64,000 nucleotides of DNA from Maribacter hydrothermalis (GTDB lineage: Bacteria; Bacteroidota; Bacteroidia; Flavobacteriales; Flavobacteriaceae): assembly GCF_001913155.1 (NCBI RefSeq), contig NZ_CP018760.1:806001-870000 (forward strand), given 5' to 3'. The notes under the pieces were generated by a model. That model did not search any database and had not been told where the DNA came from. It saw only the letters and a list, made by a program, of their open reading frames with translations. The position numbers were made by a program, and so were the translations under genes. Positions 17,305 to 27,081 of the stretch are shown here, one piece after another (the first letter of the stretch is position 1; each line of letters begins with the position of its first letter).

Positions 17305-18444
17305 ATGATTATCAAACTTTACCACATTACCCTATTATTTTTTTTATTTACAACATCATTTCTCACTGCGCAAGGCTGTGTAGCCATCCGTCACTTTTCT
17401 TCTTGCGTTGGCAGTAGTCTTGAAAATAATGTTTTAAACAAAGGCGATATACAATTAGGGTTAAATTACCGATATTTTAAATCTTACAGACATTTTAGAG
17501 GCACCCATGAAGAGCCGGATCGTATAACCAACAATACCGAAGTAATTAATTTTTCGCATAGCACTGATTTTTTTCTAACCTATGGTATCAGTGATCGCGT
17601 TTATACCAGTATTACCATACCTACTGTTTTCAACTCGAGATCTTCACTTTATGAACATGGTAGAAACGAACGAAATACCACTTTTTCCAGAGGTTTGGGA
17701 GACGTTCGCCTTGGCGTGGGATGGTGGTTATTACCGTTGGAAACTAACCCGAAGGGTAATATTGCCATAGGACTTGGGGTAAAATTGCCGACGGGTAATT
17801 ACAATGCGTCCGATATTTTTTATAATGTTGGACTAAATAATGAACCACAGACCCGACCAGTAGACCAATCGATACAACCTGGAGACGGTGGTTTTGGATT
17901 CACGGCCGATTTTCAGTGGTATCAAAAACTTACCAACGGACTATTTTCATATGCAAGTGGTTTTTATCTCTTAAACCCAAGGGAAATAAATGGTATTAGA
18001 ACATTTAGAGAAACATTAAGTCCACTTTTAGAAAATGAATCCATTATGGCAGTCCCTGACCAATATTCTGTAAGAACCGGGTTGAGCTATTCCCTAAGTC
18101 CAACCATATCCAGCTCTTTAGGAGCGCGTTTTGACTGTGTACCCGTAAAAGATTTGATAGGCGGTAACGAAGGGTTTAGAAGACCCGGAAATGTTCTCTC
18201 CATTGATCCTGGTATTGGTTTTAATAAAAGTAATTTTTCTTTAAACCTTAATGTACCATTTGCAATTCGTCGTGAACGTCCACAAAGCATTACGGATATT
18301 CAGACAGAAATACAAACCGGAAACCCAAGACACGGCGATGCAGCTTTTGCTGATTATGTTATCAATTTTGCTGTTTCTTACCGGTTTTCCTCTAATAAGG
18401 TTCCTGTTCCACCAGAATTCATGAACGAATTCAAAACTAAATAA
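17305..18444 (+). CDS. Outer-membrane beta-barrel protein (transporter/porin-like)
   Basis: A 379-residue exported protein. The signal peptide is about residues 1-22 (LLFFLFTTSFLTAQ), followed by a Cys pair (Cys25 and Cys33). The rest alternates aromatic and small residues in beta strands, with GLGDVRLGVGWWLLP and GNIAIGLGVKLPTGNY resembling the MetA/phenol-degradation-type transporter barrels, and it ends in a strand (VINFAVSYRF). Substrate unknown. The upstream region has TTAA operator-like boxes, a -7 box and a terminator hairpin in the leader, so it may be controlled by the divergent two-component pair. A DoxX-like gene follows after 20 bp. Confidence 0.7.
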   Translation: MIIKLYHITLLFFLFTTSFLTAQGCVAIRHFSSCVGSSLENNVLNKGDIQLGLNYRYFKSYRHFRGTHEEPDRITNNTEVINFSHSTDFFLTYGISDRVYTSITIPTVFNSRSSLYEHGRNERNTTFSRGLGDVRLGVGWWLLPLETNPKGNIAIGLGVKLPTGNYNASDIFYNVGLNNEPQTRPVDQSIQPGDGGFGFTADFQWYQKLTNGLFSYASGFYLLNPREINGIRTFRETLSPLLENESIMAVPDQYSVRTGLSYSLSPTISSSLGARFDCVPVKDLIGGNEGFRRPGNVLSIDPGIGFNKSNFSLNLNVPFAIRRERPQSITDIQTEIQTGNPRHGDAAFADYVINFAVSYRFSSNKVPVPPEFMNEFKTK

Positions 18445-18464
18445 AAACCCAAAATCCTAATTAA

Positions 18465-18923
18465 ATGCAAAACGAAGTATTTAAAAATTTTATATTATCT
18501 AGAAGTATAGGAATAGTGTACCTACTTTTTGGAGTGGTAAAATTTGTACCACATTGGAGTCCGGCCGAACAATTGGCCGGTGAAACGATAACCATATTGA
18601 CCATGGGGCTTATTCCTACTCAATTATGCCTATTACTTTTGGCATTATTTGAAACAGTTATTGGAATTTGTCTACTATTTAATTTGCAAAAAACAATCAT
18701 TCTAAATTTGGCAATCTTTCATGTTTTATTCACTTTTTCGCCTTTATTCATTCTATCGAATCAAATTTTTGGAAACGAAGAAGCCGCCTTTACCTTAACA
18801 GGACAATATATATTTAAAAACATCATCCTTTTAAGTGTCTTAGTTTCCTTAAGATTAGAAGCTCCCGTTACCTCCCCGACTCATACAGTTTTAAAAACTA
18901 TAAGGAAAAAAATAACCATTTGA
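18465..18923 (+). CDS. DoxX-like integral membrane protein
   Basis: A 152-residue protein with four predicted membrane helices (about residues 12-30, 45-72, 75-97 and 110-130). The N-terminal SIGIVYLLFGVVKFVPHWSP fits DoxX/YkgB-type proteins, in which a first helix ends in a KF-containing loop. No catalytic residues are evident. It is co-oriented with the outer-membrane gene 20 bp upstream, so it likely shares that regulation. Family assignment is moderate; function unknown. Confidence 0.62.
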   Translation: MQNEVFKNFILSRSIGIVYLLFGVVKFVPHWSPAEQLAGETITILTMGLIPTQLCLLLLALFETVIGICLLFNLQKTIILNLAIFHVLFTFSPLFILSNQIFGNEEAAFTLTGQYIFKNIILLSVLVSLRLEAPVTSPTHTVLKTIRKKITI

Positions 18924-18951
18924 AAATAGTTAAAAATAAATCGTTGCTATT

Positions 18952-19716
18952 TTATTCATATAGATCATCAATATCTGCATCACATAAATCACATAATAAT
19001 TCATCCAATTTATAGCAAACATCATGGAAAAAACGTTCTCCCTTTTCTGCCGTAGCAAATTCTGGATTACCAATACCGGTGTCGCTACTTACTTTTGACC
19101 ATTGTCTTTCTGCCCAAGCCCAACCTTCATTAATCGCTTGTATTTTAAAAGATTTAGAACTTCCACTACCCCATTTTTCTTTTGGCAATACCAAATCTGG
19201 TCTTAGGTATAGCATTAAACTAGTTTCCATCTCATCGGCATGGTCGCCTTTTTCTTTGAAATATAACGATTTATCGAGCATGGGTGGAAAAAAGCAAAAG
19301 CTGATGAACATTTTAGGAAACAACAGACCTAATTCTCTAACGATCGGTTTAAAATTGTTGCCACCATGACCATTAAACAATAACAATTTGTAAATACCTT
19401 GCCTATTTAAAACTGTCACTAAATCTTTTAGAATGGCCAGTTGTGTAGATGGATTAAGATTCATATCCAAATAAATATCTTTCTGTCCTGTATTCACTCC
19501 ATAAGGGATTGTAGGCAGAACAATAACTTTTTTACCTTTTTCCCAAGATAATTTAGCAGCTGATTCTATCATACTCTGCGCTTGATAATTATCGGTGCCA
19601 TAGGGTAAGTGATAATTATGAGCCTCTGTAGCTCCCCAAGGCAAAATTGCCAAATCTATTTGTTCATCTTTTAAGTGCTCCCAATTGGTTTCTGCAAGTA
19701 TGTAAGGTCTTATCAT
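18952..19716 (-). CDS. Creatininase-family amidohydrolase
   Basis: A 254-residue cytoplasmic metallohydrolase of the creatininase/MftE/ArfB fold. The metal-site signatures are WGATEAHNYHLPYGTDNYQA (Glu, His and Asp ligands), LLFNGHGGNN, and DHADEMETSLMLYLRPD with the third His/Glu. The true substrate cannot be read off: relatives hydrolyse creatinine, formamidopyrimidines or peptide tails. It stands alone, converging on the DoxX-like gene. A near-match -7 sequence (TATCTTTA) sits on the minus strand just upstream of the ATG. Confidence 0.85.
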   Translation of the reverse strand: MIRPYILAETNWEHLKDEQIDLAILPWGATEAHNYHLPYGTDNYQAQSMIESAAKLSWEKGKKVIVLPTIPYGVNTGQKDIYLDMNLNPSTQLAILKDLVTVLNRQGIYKLLLFNGHGGNNFKPIVRELGLLFPKMFISFCFFPPMLDKSLYFKEKGDHADEMETSLMLYLRPDLVLPKEKWGSGSSKSFKIQAINEGWAWAERQWSKVSSDTGIGNPEFATAEKGERFFHDVCYKLDELLCDLCDADIDDLYE

Positions 19717-19741
19717 AGTAATAAAGATACTATTTAACCAT

Positions 19742-19770
19742 AAAAAAACCCTTGAAATTAATCAAGGGTT
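19742..19770 (-). terminator. Intrinsic terminator of the small membrane protein gene
   Basis: On the minus strand AACCCTTG and CAAGGGTT (plus 19763-19770 and 19747-19754) form a perfect 8-bp stem followed by a run of T. It terminates the 55-residue gene and isolates the creatininase-family gene. Confidence 0.75.
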
Positions 19771-19807
19771 CATATAACTTTTGATAAAATGATTTCTACA
19801 AATTACC

Positions 19808-19987
<180 letters not shown>

Positions 19988-20004
19988 TTAGATTGTTTAT
20001 ACTA

Positions 20005-20012
20005 CAAAACTA
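20005..20012 (-). promoter_or_regulatory. Candidate -7 box for the small membrane protein
   Basis: The minus strand reads TAGTTTTG, an exact TAnnTTTG match, 29 bp before the ATG at 19975. Confidence 0.5.
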
Positions 20013-20115
20013 AAAAGATTAACGCTGTAAGCTTAACTCAAATCAATTGATTACTAGCTCTAAATCAGAAGCTTCACGAAAATAAACATATTTACAAGTT
20101 TTCAAAATCAGTCCT

Positions 20116-21000
20116 TTACACTAACTTTTCTTTAAAAAATTCAATGGTACGTGACCAAGCCAATTCCGCTGCAGGTTCATCATACCTAGGTGTAGACGTA
20201 TTGTGGAAACCATGATTTACATCTGGGTAGAAGTATGCCACATTTTCTTTTCCATGTTCATTTAACGCTTTTTCATAAGCTGGCCATCCGGCGTTTACAC
20301 GTTCGTCTAGACCTGCAAATTGCAACATTAACGGGGCATTAATATTTTCTATGCCTTCCGTTGGCTGGCCTCCGTAAAATGGCACAGCAGCTGCCAAATC
20401 TGGCACTTTTACTGCCATCATGTTTGAAATCCATCCACCGAAACAAAAACCTACTACACCAATTTTTCCATTGCAACCCTCGTGATTCTTTAAATACTCA
20501 AATGCTGCTATAAAATCTTCTAGCATTTCATCTCTATCCCGTTTTCTTTGCATTTCCCTACCTTCGTCATCATTACCAGGGTAGCCACCCAAAGGGCTTA
20601 ATGCATCTGGAGCAATAGTTATAAAACCTGCCAATGCCGCTCTTCTTGCAGTATCTTCTATATACGGATTTAACCCTCTGTTTTCATGAACAACTACGAT
20701 ACCTGGCAACTTATCTTCTGCTGATTTTGGCTTAGAAAGCAATGCCTTTATCTCGCCACAACCTTTAGCCGAATTATAGGTGATAAACCCTGAATCTAAA
20801 TCCGGATTATTTTTATCTACTAAAAATGTATTCTCATAATCGGGCATTAAAAAACTCATTAACGAAGGCACCGTAATACCACCTACGGCGTACATGGATA
20901 GTTTTTGCACAAAGTCCCGTCGTTCTAGTTTATTATGCGCATACGCGTCATAGAGGTCAAATACCTCTTGCTTGATATCTTCTTTTTTTAGTGGTTTCAT
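20116..21000 (-). CDS. Dienelactone hydrolase family protein with Tat-like segment
   Basis: An alpha/beta hydrolase of 294 residues. The nucleophile is Cys in GVVGFCFGGWISN, as in dienelactone hydrolase, with Asp in FAGLDERVNAGWP and His in VNHGFHNTS. The N-terminal part is unusual for a cytoplasmic enzyme: after about 25 charged residues comes ERRDFVQKLSMYAVGGITVP, a twin-arginine motif followed by a hydrophobic stretch, which suggests Tat export or anchoring. The physiological substrate is unknown; genome-wide, such proteins are generic ester or lactone hydrolases. It lies downstream of valS behind a terminator. Confidence 0.87.
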   Translation of the reverse strand: MKPLKKEDIKQEVFDLYDAYAHNKLERRDFVQKLSMYAVGGITVPSLMSFLMPDYENTFLVDKNNPDLDSGFITYNSAKGCGEIKALLSKPKSAEDKLPGIVVVHENRGLNPYIEDTARRAALAGFITIAPDALSPLGGYPGNDDEGREMQRKRDRDEMLEDFIAAFEYLKNHEGCNGKIGVVGFCFGGWISNMMAVKVPDLAAAVPFYGGQPTEGIENINAPLMLQFAGLDERVNAGWPAYEKALNEHGKENVAYFYPDVNHGFHNTSTPRYDEPAAELAWSRTIEFFKEKLV

Positions 21001-21071
21001 CTTCTCAGCTTTTTTATGTTCTATTTAAAAGTACGAAAACAACATGATTAGCTACATACTTTTAACAATTG

Positions 21072-21109
21072 AAAAAGCCTCATTCCCAATTAAGTAGGAA
21101 AGAGGCTTT
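21072..21109 (-). terminator. Terminator after valS
   Basis: AAAGCCTC (21074-21081) and GAGGCTTT (21102-21109) form an 8-bp stem. Read on the minus strand it ends in a T run, 22 bp after the valS stop codon. Confidence 0.7.
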
Positions 21110-21131
21110 GTTTATTTATGAGATTAAAGTA

Positions 21132-23762
21132 TTACCCCAAACTCGCTAAACTTTTTTCTAAAGTTTCAATTTTAGCCTCAGCATCTGCCATTTTTTGACG
21201 CTCTATCGCTATTACTTTTTCAGGTGCATTGCTTACAAATCGTTCATTAGAAAGTTTCTTCTGAACAGATACCAAGAATCCTTTAGTATATTTTAACTCT
21301 TCGTTGATCTTAACGATTTCTGCTTCAATATCAATAGCTCCTTCCATTGGCACAAAGTATTCGTTACTTTTTACACGGAAGGTCAAAGCGCCTTCTAACT
21401 GCGCGTCTAAATAACTAATATCAGATACATTAGTCAGTTTAGAAATGACAACATCCCAACGTTTGCTAGCTTCCTCAGAATTTAAAACTGACAACTCCAA
21501 TGCTTCTTTCATTGGAATGTTCTTGTTTTTTCTGATGGTTCTTACTCCAGCAATGACCTCAGCAGCGAAATCGAATTGAGCTATTAATTCTTCATCAATT
21601 TTACCTACCGTTGGCCATTTTGCTATTACTAATGCCTCACTCTCTTCTCTCTTTGCAATATGCTGCCAAACTTCTTCTGTCAAAAATGGCATAAAAGGAT
21701 GCAATAATTTTAGGTTCTGCTCAAACAACTGAATCACCTTATCAAAAGTGGTTCTATCTATTGGTTGTTGGTAAGCTGGTTTTATAATCTCTAATAAGGA
21801 AGAACTATAATCGTCCCAAACCAATTTATAGATAGACATTAAAGCATCTGAAATACGGAACTTACTAAAATGATCTTCGATTTCTAATAATGTTTTATTC
21901 AGCTTAGACTCATACCACTCCAAACCAAGCTTTGAAGCTTCTGGTTGGGGTATATCAGCAATTTCCCAACCTTTTATTAATCGGAAACCATTCCATATTT
22001 TATTGGCAAAGTTTTTTCCTTGTTGACATAAATCTTCATCGAACATTAAATCGTTACCTGCAGCAGAACTTAATAATAGACCTACACGGACTCCGTCTGC
22101 ACCATAATCTTCTATTAGCTTTAAGGCATCGGGCGAATTACCTAAAGACTTAGACATTTTTCTACGTTGCTTATCCCTCACCAATCCGGTGAAATAAACA
22201 TTTTCAAAAGGTTTTTCACCTCTAAACTCATACCCGGCAACAATCATTCTAGCAACCCAGAAAAATAAAATATCCGGACCTGTTACTAAATCATTTGTTG
22301 GGTAGTAATAGTTTATCTCTTCATTATCTGGCTCCATTATACCACCAAATACACTCATTGGCCATAACCACGACGAAAACCACGTATCCAAAACATCTGC
22401 ATCTTGTCGCAAGTCACTTTCTTGTAATTCTGATTTGCCAGATTTTTCTTTTGCCAGTTTTAGTGCATCTTCTAAATTAGCAGCAACAACAAAATCCTCT
22501 TGTCCGTCGCCAAAATAGAACGCTGGTATTTGCTGACCCCACCATAATTGTCTAGAAATATTCCAATCGCGAACATTCTCCATCCAATGACGATAGGTAT
22601 TATCAAATTTCTTTGGGTGTAGCTTTACATCGCCACTTTCCATTACAGCCTCTAAAGCGGGCTTTGCCAAATCTTCCATTTTCAGGAACCATTGATCAGA
22701 TAGTTTTGGTTCAATAACCGCCTTAGTTCTTTCTGAAGTACCTACTTTATTGATATGGGTTTCTGTTTTTACCAAAAATCCTTTTTCCTCCAGTTCTTTA
22801 GAAATTTCTTTTCGCACTATAAAACGATCTTTACCTTCATAATGCATACCAAAACTATTGAGGCTGGCATTGTCATTAAAGATGTCAATAGTTTCCAAAT
22901 TATGCTTTTCTCCTAGTGCTTTGTCATTTATGTCATGCGCAGGTGTTACTTTTAAACAACCTGTACCAAATTCAACATCAACATACTCATCTTCAATAAT
23001 TGGAATAACCCTATTGCAAATTGGCACAATAACCTTTTTACCTTTTAAATGTCTAAAACGTTCATCATTAGGATTTATACAAATAGCTGTATCGCCTAAT
23101 ATTGTTTCCGGTCTCGTGGTTGCAATAGTCACTTTCTCGTTAGAACCTTCTATAGCATAGGCTAAATAATAAAGTAACCCTTGCTTTTCTTCATAAATAA
23201 CCTCTTCATCTGACAATGTAGTTTGGGCCTCCGGGTCCCAGTTTACCATGCGATACCCACGGTATATAAGTCCTTTATTGTACAGATCAACAAATACTTT
23301 TATAACACTGTCATAGCGTTCTTTATCCATTGTAAAGGCTGTACGGTCCCAATCACAAGAACAACCTAATTTTTTTAACTGTTCTAAAATTATACCACCA
23401 TACTGGTGTGTCCATTCCCAAGCATGTTCTAAAAACTCTTCTCTAGAAAGTTCATTCTTATGAATGCCTTGCTCCTTAAGTTTTGCAACAACTTTTGCTT
23501 CTGTCGCTATAGATGCATGATCTGTACCGGGTACCCAACATGCATTTTTACCTAGAAGGCGAGCTCGCCTTATTAATACATCTTGTATTGTATTGTTTAA
23601 CATATGACCCATATGTAAAATACCAGTTACGTTTGGTGGCGGTATTACAATACTATAAGGTTCTCTTTCATCTGGTGTAGAATGAAAGTATCCATTTTTC
23701 ATCCAGTAATCATACCAATGTGATTCTGTGGCCTGCGGATTATATTTTGAAGGAATTTCCAT
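21132..23762 (-). CDS. valS: Valyl-tRNA synthetase
   Basis: Charges tRNA-Val; class I aminoacyl-tRNA synthetase with an editing domain. The HIGH-type motif is HMGH at residues 50-53 ([14 protein letters not shown]) and KMSKS is at 535-539. The CP1 editing domain has [12 protein letters not shown], and [18 protein letters not shown] is the conserved connective segment. The C-terminus from about residue 810 is the valyl-type coiled coil. Length of 876 is normal. A TAACTTTG -7 box on the minus strand at 23853-23860 predicts a leader of about 85 nt. Confidence 0.97.
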   Translation of the reverse strand: MEIPSKYNPQATESHWYDYWMKNGYFHSTPDEREPYSIVIPPPNVTGILHMGHMLNNTIQDVLIRRARLLGKNACWVPGTDHASIATEAKVVAKLKEQGIHKNELSREEFLEHAWEWTHQYGGIILEQLKKLGCSCDWDRTAFTMDKERYDSVIKVFVDLYNKGLIYRGYRMVNWDPEAQTTLSDEEVIYEEKQGLLYYLAYAIEGSNEKVTIATTRPETILGDTAICINPNDERFRHLKGKKVIVPICNRVIPIIEDEYVDVEFGTGCLKVTPAHDINDKALGEKHNLETIDIFNDNASLNSFGMHYEGKDRFIVRKEISKELEEKGFLVKTETHINKVGTSERTKAVIEPKLSDQWFLKMEDLAKPALEAVMESGDVKLHPKKFDNTYRHWMENVRDWNISRQLWWGQQIPAFYFGDGQEDFVVAANLEDALKLAKEKSGKSELQESDLRQDADVLDTWFSSWLWPMSVFGGIMEPDNEEINYYYPTNDLVTGPDILFFWVARMIVAGYEFRGEKPFENVYFTGLVRDKQRRKMSKSLGNSPDALKLIEDYGADGVRVGLLLSSAAGNDLMFDEDLCQQGKNFANKIWNGFRLIKGWEIADIPQPEASKLGLEWYESKLNKTLLEIEDHFSKFRISDALMSIYKLVWDDYSSSLLEIIKPAYQQPIDRTTFDKVIQLFEQNLKLLHPFMPFLTEEVWQHIAKREESEALVIAKWPTVGKIDEELIAQFDFAAEVIAGVRTIRKNKNIPMKEALELSVLNSEEASKRWDVVISKLTNVSDISYLDAQLEGALTFRVKSNEYFVPMEGAIDIEAEIVKINEELKYTKGFLVSVQKKLSNERFVSNAPEKVIAIERQKMADAEAKIETLEKSLASLG

Positions 23763-23852
23763 ATTTGGAACAGTTTTTGAATAATAATAAATTGGATTAT
23801 TAAAAATAAAGCCGAATTGACATTCTAACGGTCATTTCAGCTGAATTTTACC

Positions 23853-23860
23853 CAAAGTTA
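23853..23860 (-). promoter_or_regulatory. Candidate -7 box for valS
   Basis: The minus strand reads TAACTTTG (TAnnTTTG), about 90 bp upstream of the valS ATG. It lies in the spacer divergent from the DUF1573 gene. Confidence 0.45.
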
Positions 23861-23904
23861 AATACGAAACAAAAATAAGTAACGTTAGAGTATAACAAAA
23901 GGAT

Positions 23905-23935
23905 TTTGAGGTTGATCTGAAAAGATTTAATTTTG
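23905..23935 (+). promoter_or_regulatory. Promoter of the DUF1573 gene
   Basis: A -33 element TTTG (23905-23908) and a -7 element TAATTTTG (23928-23935) are separated by 19 bp, an excellent fit to the Bacteroidota primary sigma consensus. Transcription should begin near 23940, just before the ATG at 23956. Confidence 0.7.
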
Positions 23936-23955
23936 ACGTCCACTCAAAATTAAAA

Positions 23956-24348
23956 ATGATGAAAAAAATAGTACTTGTATTATTTATTGGTTTGCTTGGA
24001 TTTAGCCTTACAGCTCAAGAATCTGCTGCCAAAATAGAGTTTAAATCAGAGACTGTTGATTATGGTGAAATTGCAAAAGGTTCTGACGGAGTTAGGGTTT
24101 TTGAATTCACAAATACCGGAACAGCACCACTTATTGTGAGTAAAGTAAGTTCTAGTTGTGGATGTACCATACCAAAAAAACCAGAAGATCCAATTTTACC
24201 AGGCAAAACAGGTGAGATTCAAGTAAAATACGATACCAATAGAGTTGGACCAATTCGTAAAGCAATTACGGTAATTTCTAATGCTGATACCCCTACAAAG
24301 GTTTTAAAGATTAAAGGGGAAGTACAAGCGCCTAATGGAACAAAATAA
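23956..24348 (+). CDS. DUF1573 secreted protein
   Basis: A 130-residue exported protein with a signal peptide (residues 1-20, ending SLTAQ). A single DUF1573 domain with an immunoglobulin-like (ASPM-SPD-2-Hydin-like) fold follows: VDYGEIAKGSDGVRVFEFTN, then the hallmark SSCGCTIPKKPE, then PGKTGEIQVKYDTNRVGP. The CxC motif is conserved in the family and may bind metal or form a disulfide. Single-gene unit with its own strong promoter and terminator. Role unknown; Bacteroidota encode many paralogues. Confidence 0.9.
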   Translation: MMKKIVLVLFIGLLGFSLTAQESAAKIEFKSETVDYGEIAKGSDGVRVFEFTNTGTAPLIVSKVSSSCGCTIPKKPEDPILPGKTGEIQVKYDTNRVGPIRKAITVISNADTPTKVLKIKGEVQAPNGTK

Positions 24349-24369
24349 GAACTAAATTTTAAAAATATT

Positions 24370-24400
24370 AAAGTCCAACTTTACGGTTGGACTTTTTTTT
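24370..24400 (+). terminator. Intrinsic terminator after the DUF1573 gene
   Basis: AAGTCCAAC (24371-24379) pairs with GTTGGACTT (24386-24394) around a 6-base loop and runs into eight or more T. It lies next to the converging protease gene's 3' end. Confidence 0.9.
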
Positions 24401-24411
24401 ATGCCTACTTT

Positions 24412-25743
24412 TTATTCGAACAATGGTTTTAAAACAAAACTAAATAACAAATCATTATTATACCGTTCTACTAAAACCTTTACTCTTTTATCTTTATTAT
24501 TATTCAACAAATGCATAATTTCTTGCAATTTATATCGGTGAATTCGTTTTCCGTTTACAGCTAAAATAACATCTCCTTCTTGCAAACCCGCCGAGTGTGC
24601 CGGGCTACCCGCACGAATACCGGACACAACAATTTCCGGAACCAAACTTAACCTAGTAGCACCTTGCAAAACAATTTGAACATCCCCGTAGGTTTTTTCG
24701 TTATTATAAACCACACCATTAGAATTGGCTATTCTTTCAGATACATAACGAACACCCGCATGCTGCAAGTCAATACCGCTAATATTATATTGAAATAATT
24801 TGTCAAAATTAGAATTCTTTTTAAGTATCATTCTCCTATTTTGATAATCAAATACAATATTAAATCGTTTAAACACCTCTCCACCTAGACTACCGTTTCG
24901 TCCACCAAAATCCTTAATGGTGTTAAAGGTTTCCATATCTGGAAATGCAGCCTTAGCATTGCTCAAAACAAAGTCGGCTATTTTTAAATGATGTATTTTA
25001 GTTCTCTTACCATATATATCCCCTGCAAGTCCTTTACCTAAAAAATCATCATAATGTTTCTCTGGTAATCGTATTTGTTCATCCTCAAAAAGCCATATAG
25101 CGTCACTACTACCCGTATCCATTAACATTTTAACCGGTATTTCCTGGGTTTTATTAATCATAACGCTAGCATCCAAATATGCCTTTTTTCCTATTATTGA
25201 CAAATTAATTTCACGAGAATTTTTTGGCAACTTATAAGAATACATATTCGGGTCATAAAATTTAATTGATTTATTTATATAATTAATATCTACAACAAAA
25301 TCTCTAAATAGATCATAGCCAATTATTCCATGTACTGGGATTCCCAAGCTTGGCGAAAAATTAATACCTGCATCCATGACCACATAAATATCTTGCGAAA
25401 CATTTTTAACATCCCCTAATCTCACAAAATTACTTGTAGATTTCAATGCATTTATAGCATCCCCTTCCCCTAAACCATTAATTGTAATTTCCGTTACATT
25501 ATTAAGTTGAATTGAATCTTGATCTGCTAAATTGAATAATATTGGAGTACCTACACCAGAATCTAAAACAAACGAGAGTTCCGTTCCATTAACCTCTACC
25601 GGTATAATCATTAAGTTATTAATTAATTGAAATTTCATTTTATGAAATTTCTTCCCTTTAGGCAAATGATACGATTGTGCTATACCAGAAAAAATAAAAC
25701 ACAATAATATAACAGGAAACAGGATTCTACTTTTATGTAACAT
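24412..25743 (-). CDS. Retropepsin-like aspartyl protease with PDZ domain
   Basis: A 443-residue exported protein. The signal peptide is about residues 1-22 (VILLCFIFSGIAQS). Two retropepsin-like lobes follow: the first catalytic triad is FVLDSGVGTPI (about residue 59) and the second MLMDTGSSDAIW (about 205), so one chain supplies both aspartates. A C-terminal PDZ domain (about 355-430) carries GIRAGSPAHSAGLQEGDVIL and AVNGKRI. This aspartyl protease/PDZ combination is common in Bacteroidota, probably in the periplasm. Substrate unknown. It stands alone on the minus strand. Confidence 0.85.
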   Translation of the reverse strand: MLHKSRILFPVILLCFIFSGIAQSYHLPKGKKFHKMKFQLINNLMIIPVEVNGTELSFVLDSGVGTPILFNLADQDSIQLNNVTEITINGLGEGDAINALKSTSNFVRLGDVKNVSQDIYVVMDAGINFSPSLGIPVHGIIGYDLFRDFVVDINYINKSIKFYDPNMYSYKLPKNSREINLSIIGKKAYLDASVMINKTQEIPVKMLMDTGSSDAIWLFEDEQIRLPEKHYDDFLGKGLAGDIYGKRTKIHHLKIADFVLSNAKAAFPDMETFNTIKDFGGRNGSLGGEVFKRFNIVFDYQNRRMILKKNSNFDKLFQYNISGIDLQHAGVRYVSERIANSNGVVYNNEKTYGDVQIVLQGATRLSLVPEIVVSGIRAGSPAHSAGLQEGDVILAVNGKRIHRYKLQEIMHLLNNNKDKRVKVLVERYNNDLLFSFVLKPLFE

Positions 25744-25890
25744 AATCGATATGAATTAGTTAACATCTATTAAGATACATAAAATCTACATACAAAACCT
25801 ATTTTTAACAGGATCCATAAATCTCAAATAAAACCTAATTAAATTGTAAGAATCATTATCATTTATCACTTTTGTGTAAAATATTATAAT

Positions 25891-27081
25891 ATGCCATCTG
25901 TTTCTAATAAAGGGCTTTCTATGCCTCAATCACCTATAAGAAAACTAGTTCCGTTTGCAGAGAACGCAAAGAAAAAAGGAGTTAAAGTAATTCATTTAAA
26001 CATAGGTCAGCCAGATATTAAAACCCCCCAACAAGCATTAGATGCGGTTAAAAACAACAACATCAACGTACTTGAATATAGCCGTACCGAAGGCTCTGAA
26101 GAGTTTAGAAATAAAATTGCAGGGTATTATATTAAAAACAACATAAATGTCAGTGCATCTGAAATTATTGTAACTACCGGAGGTTCTGAAGCATTAGCTT
26201 TCGCAATGAATACCATTGCCGACTCTAATGATGAAATCATTATACCAGAACCCTTTTATGCAAACTATAATGGATTTGCTACTGCTTGTGGGGTAAAAGT
26301 AGTCCCTGTTGTATCAAAATTAGAAGATAATTTTGCCCTCCCCCCTATCGAGGATTTTGAAAAACTAATTACACCAAGAACGAAAGCTATATTAATTTGT
26401 AATCCAGGAAACCCAACAGGGTATTTGTATAGCAAAGAAGAAATACAAAAATTAGCTGCATTAGTAAAAAAACATAATATTTTTCTAGTCGCTGATGAAG
26501 TGTACAGAGAATTTACTTATGATAACAAGGTACATGCATCAATTTTAAAAGAAGAAGGACTGGATGAACATGCAATAATCATAGATTCTGTTTCTAAAAG
26601 ATATAGTATGTGCGGTGCTAGAATTGGATATCTAGTTTCAAAAAACAAAGAGTTTATAGCCACCGCTTTAAAATTTGCCCAAGCAAGACTTTCACCACCC
26701 ACCTACGCACAAATAGCAAGCGAAGCCGCTTTAGACACACCAGATAGCTACTTTGCGGAAGTAAAAACAGAATATGTTGCGAGAAGAAATTTATTAATTG
26801 CAGAACTCGGAAAAATAAAAGGAATAAAGATTGCTAGGCCTCAAGGAGCTTTTTACTGTATCGCCGAATTACCGATTGAAGATGCTGATCATTTTGCGCA
26901 GTGGTTATTAGAGGATTTTAGAGTGGATAATGAAACTGTAATGGTAGCACCTGCTGCTGGTTTTTACGCTACGGAAGGTTTAGGTAAAAACCAAATTAGA
27001 ATTGCTTATGTTTTGGACCAAGCTAGTTTAAAAAGAGCTGTTCGTATTATTGGTGAAGCACTTAAAAGTTATAAAGGATAA
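25891..27081 (+). CDS. PLP-dependent class I/II aminotransferase (aspartate aminotransferase-like)
   Basis: A fold-type I PLP enzyme of 396 residues. It has NIGQPDIKTP near the N-terminus, TTGGSEAL (phosphate-binding), CNPGNPTG, VADEVYREF (Asp contacts the PLP ring nitrogen) and the Schiff-base Lys in IDSVSKRYSMCGARIGYL. The Arg binding the alpha-carboxylate is in NQIRIAYV. Subfamily features fit aspartate or aromatic aminotransferase class I; the exact amino donor is not clear. Its stop codon overlaps the murB start by one base (TAATG), so the two genes are coupled. Confidence 0.9.
   Translation: MPSVSNKGLSMPQSPIRKLVPFAENAKKKGVKVIHLNIGQPDIKTPQQALDAVKNNNINVLEYSRTEGSEEFRNKIAGYYIKNNINVSASEIIVTTGGSEALAFAMNTIADSNDEIIIPEPFYANYNGFATACGVKVVPVVSKLEDNFALPPIEDFEKLITPRTKAILICNPGNPTGYLYSKEEIQKLAALVKKHNIFLVADEVYREFTYDNKVHASILKEEGLDEHAIIIDSVSKRYSMCGARIGYLVSKNKEFIATALKFAQARLSPPTYAQIASEAALDTPDSYFAEVKTEYVARRNLLIAELGKIKGIKIARPQGAFYCIAELPIEDADHFAQWLLEDFRVDNETVMVAPAAGFYATEGLGKNQIRIAYVLDQASLKRAVRIIGEALKSYKG

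Noticed and set aside
18923..18953. AAAATAG/CTATTTT pairing between the DoxX-like and creatininase-family genes
   Set aside because: Seven A/T-dominated pairs around a long loop and overlapping the stop of the converging gene; too weak to call a terminator.
23824..23889. Inverted TCTAACG and CGTTAGA between valS and the DUF1573 gene
   Set aside because: Arms of only 7 bp separated by 52 bp in AT-rich DNA; not convincing as an operator without further evidence.
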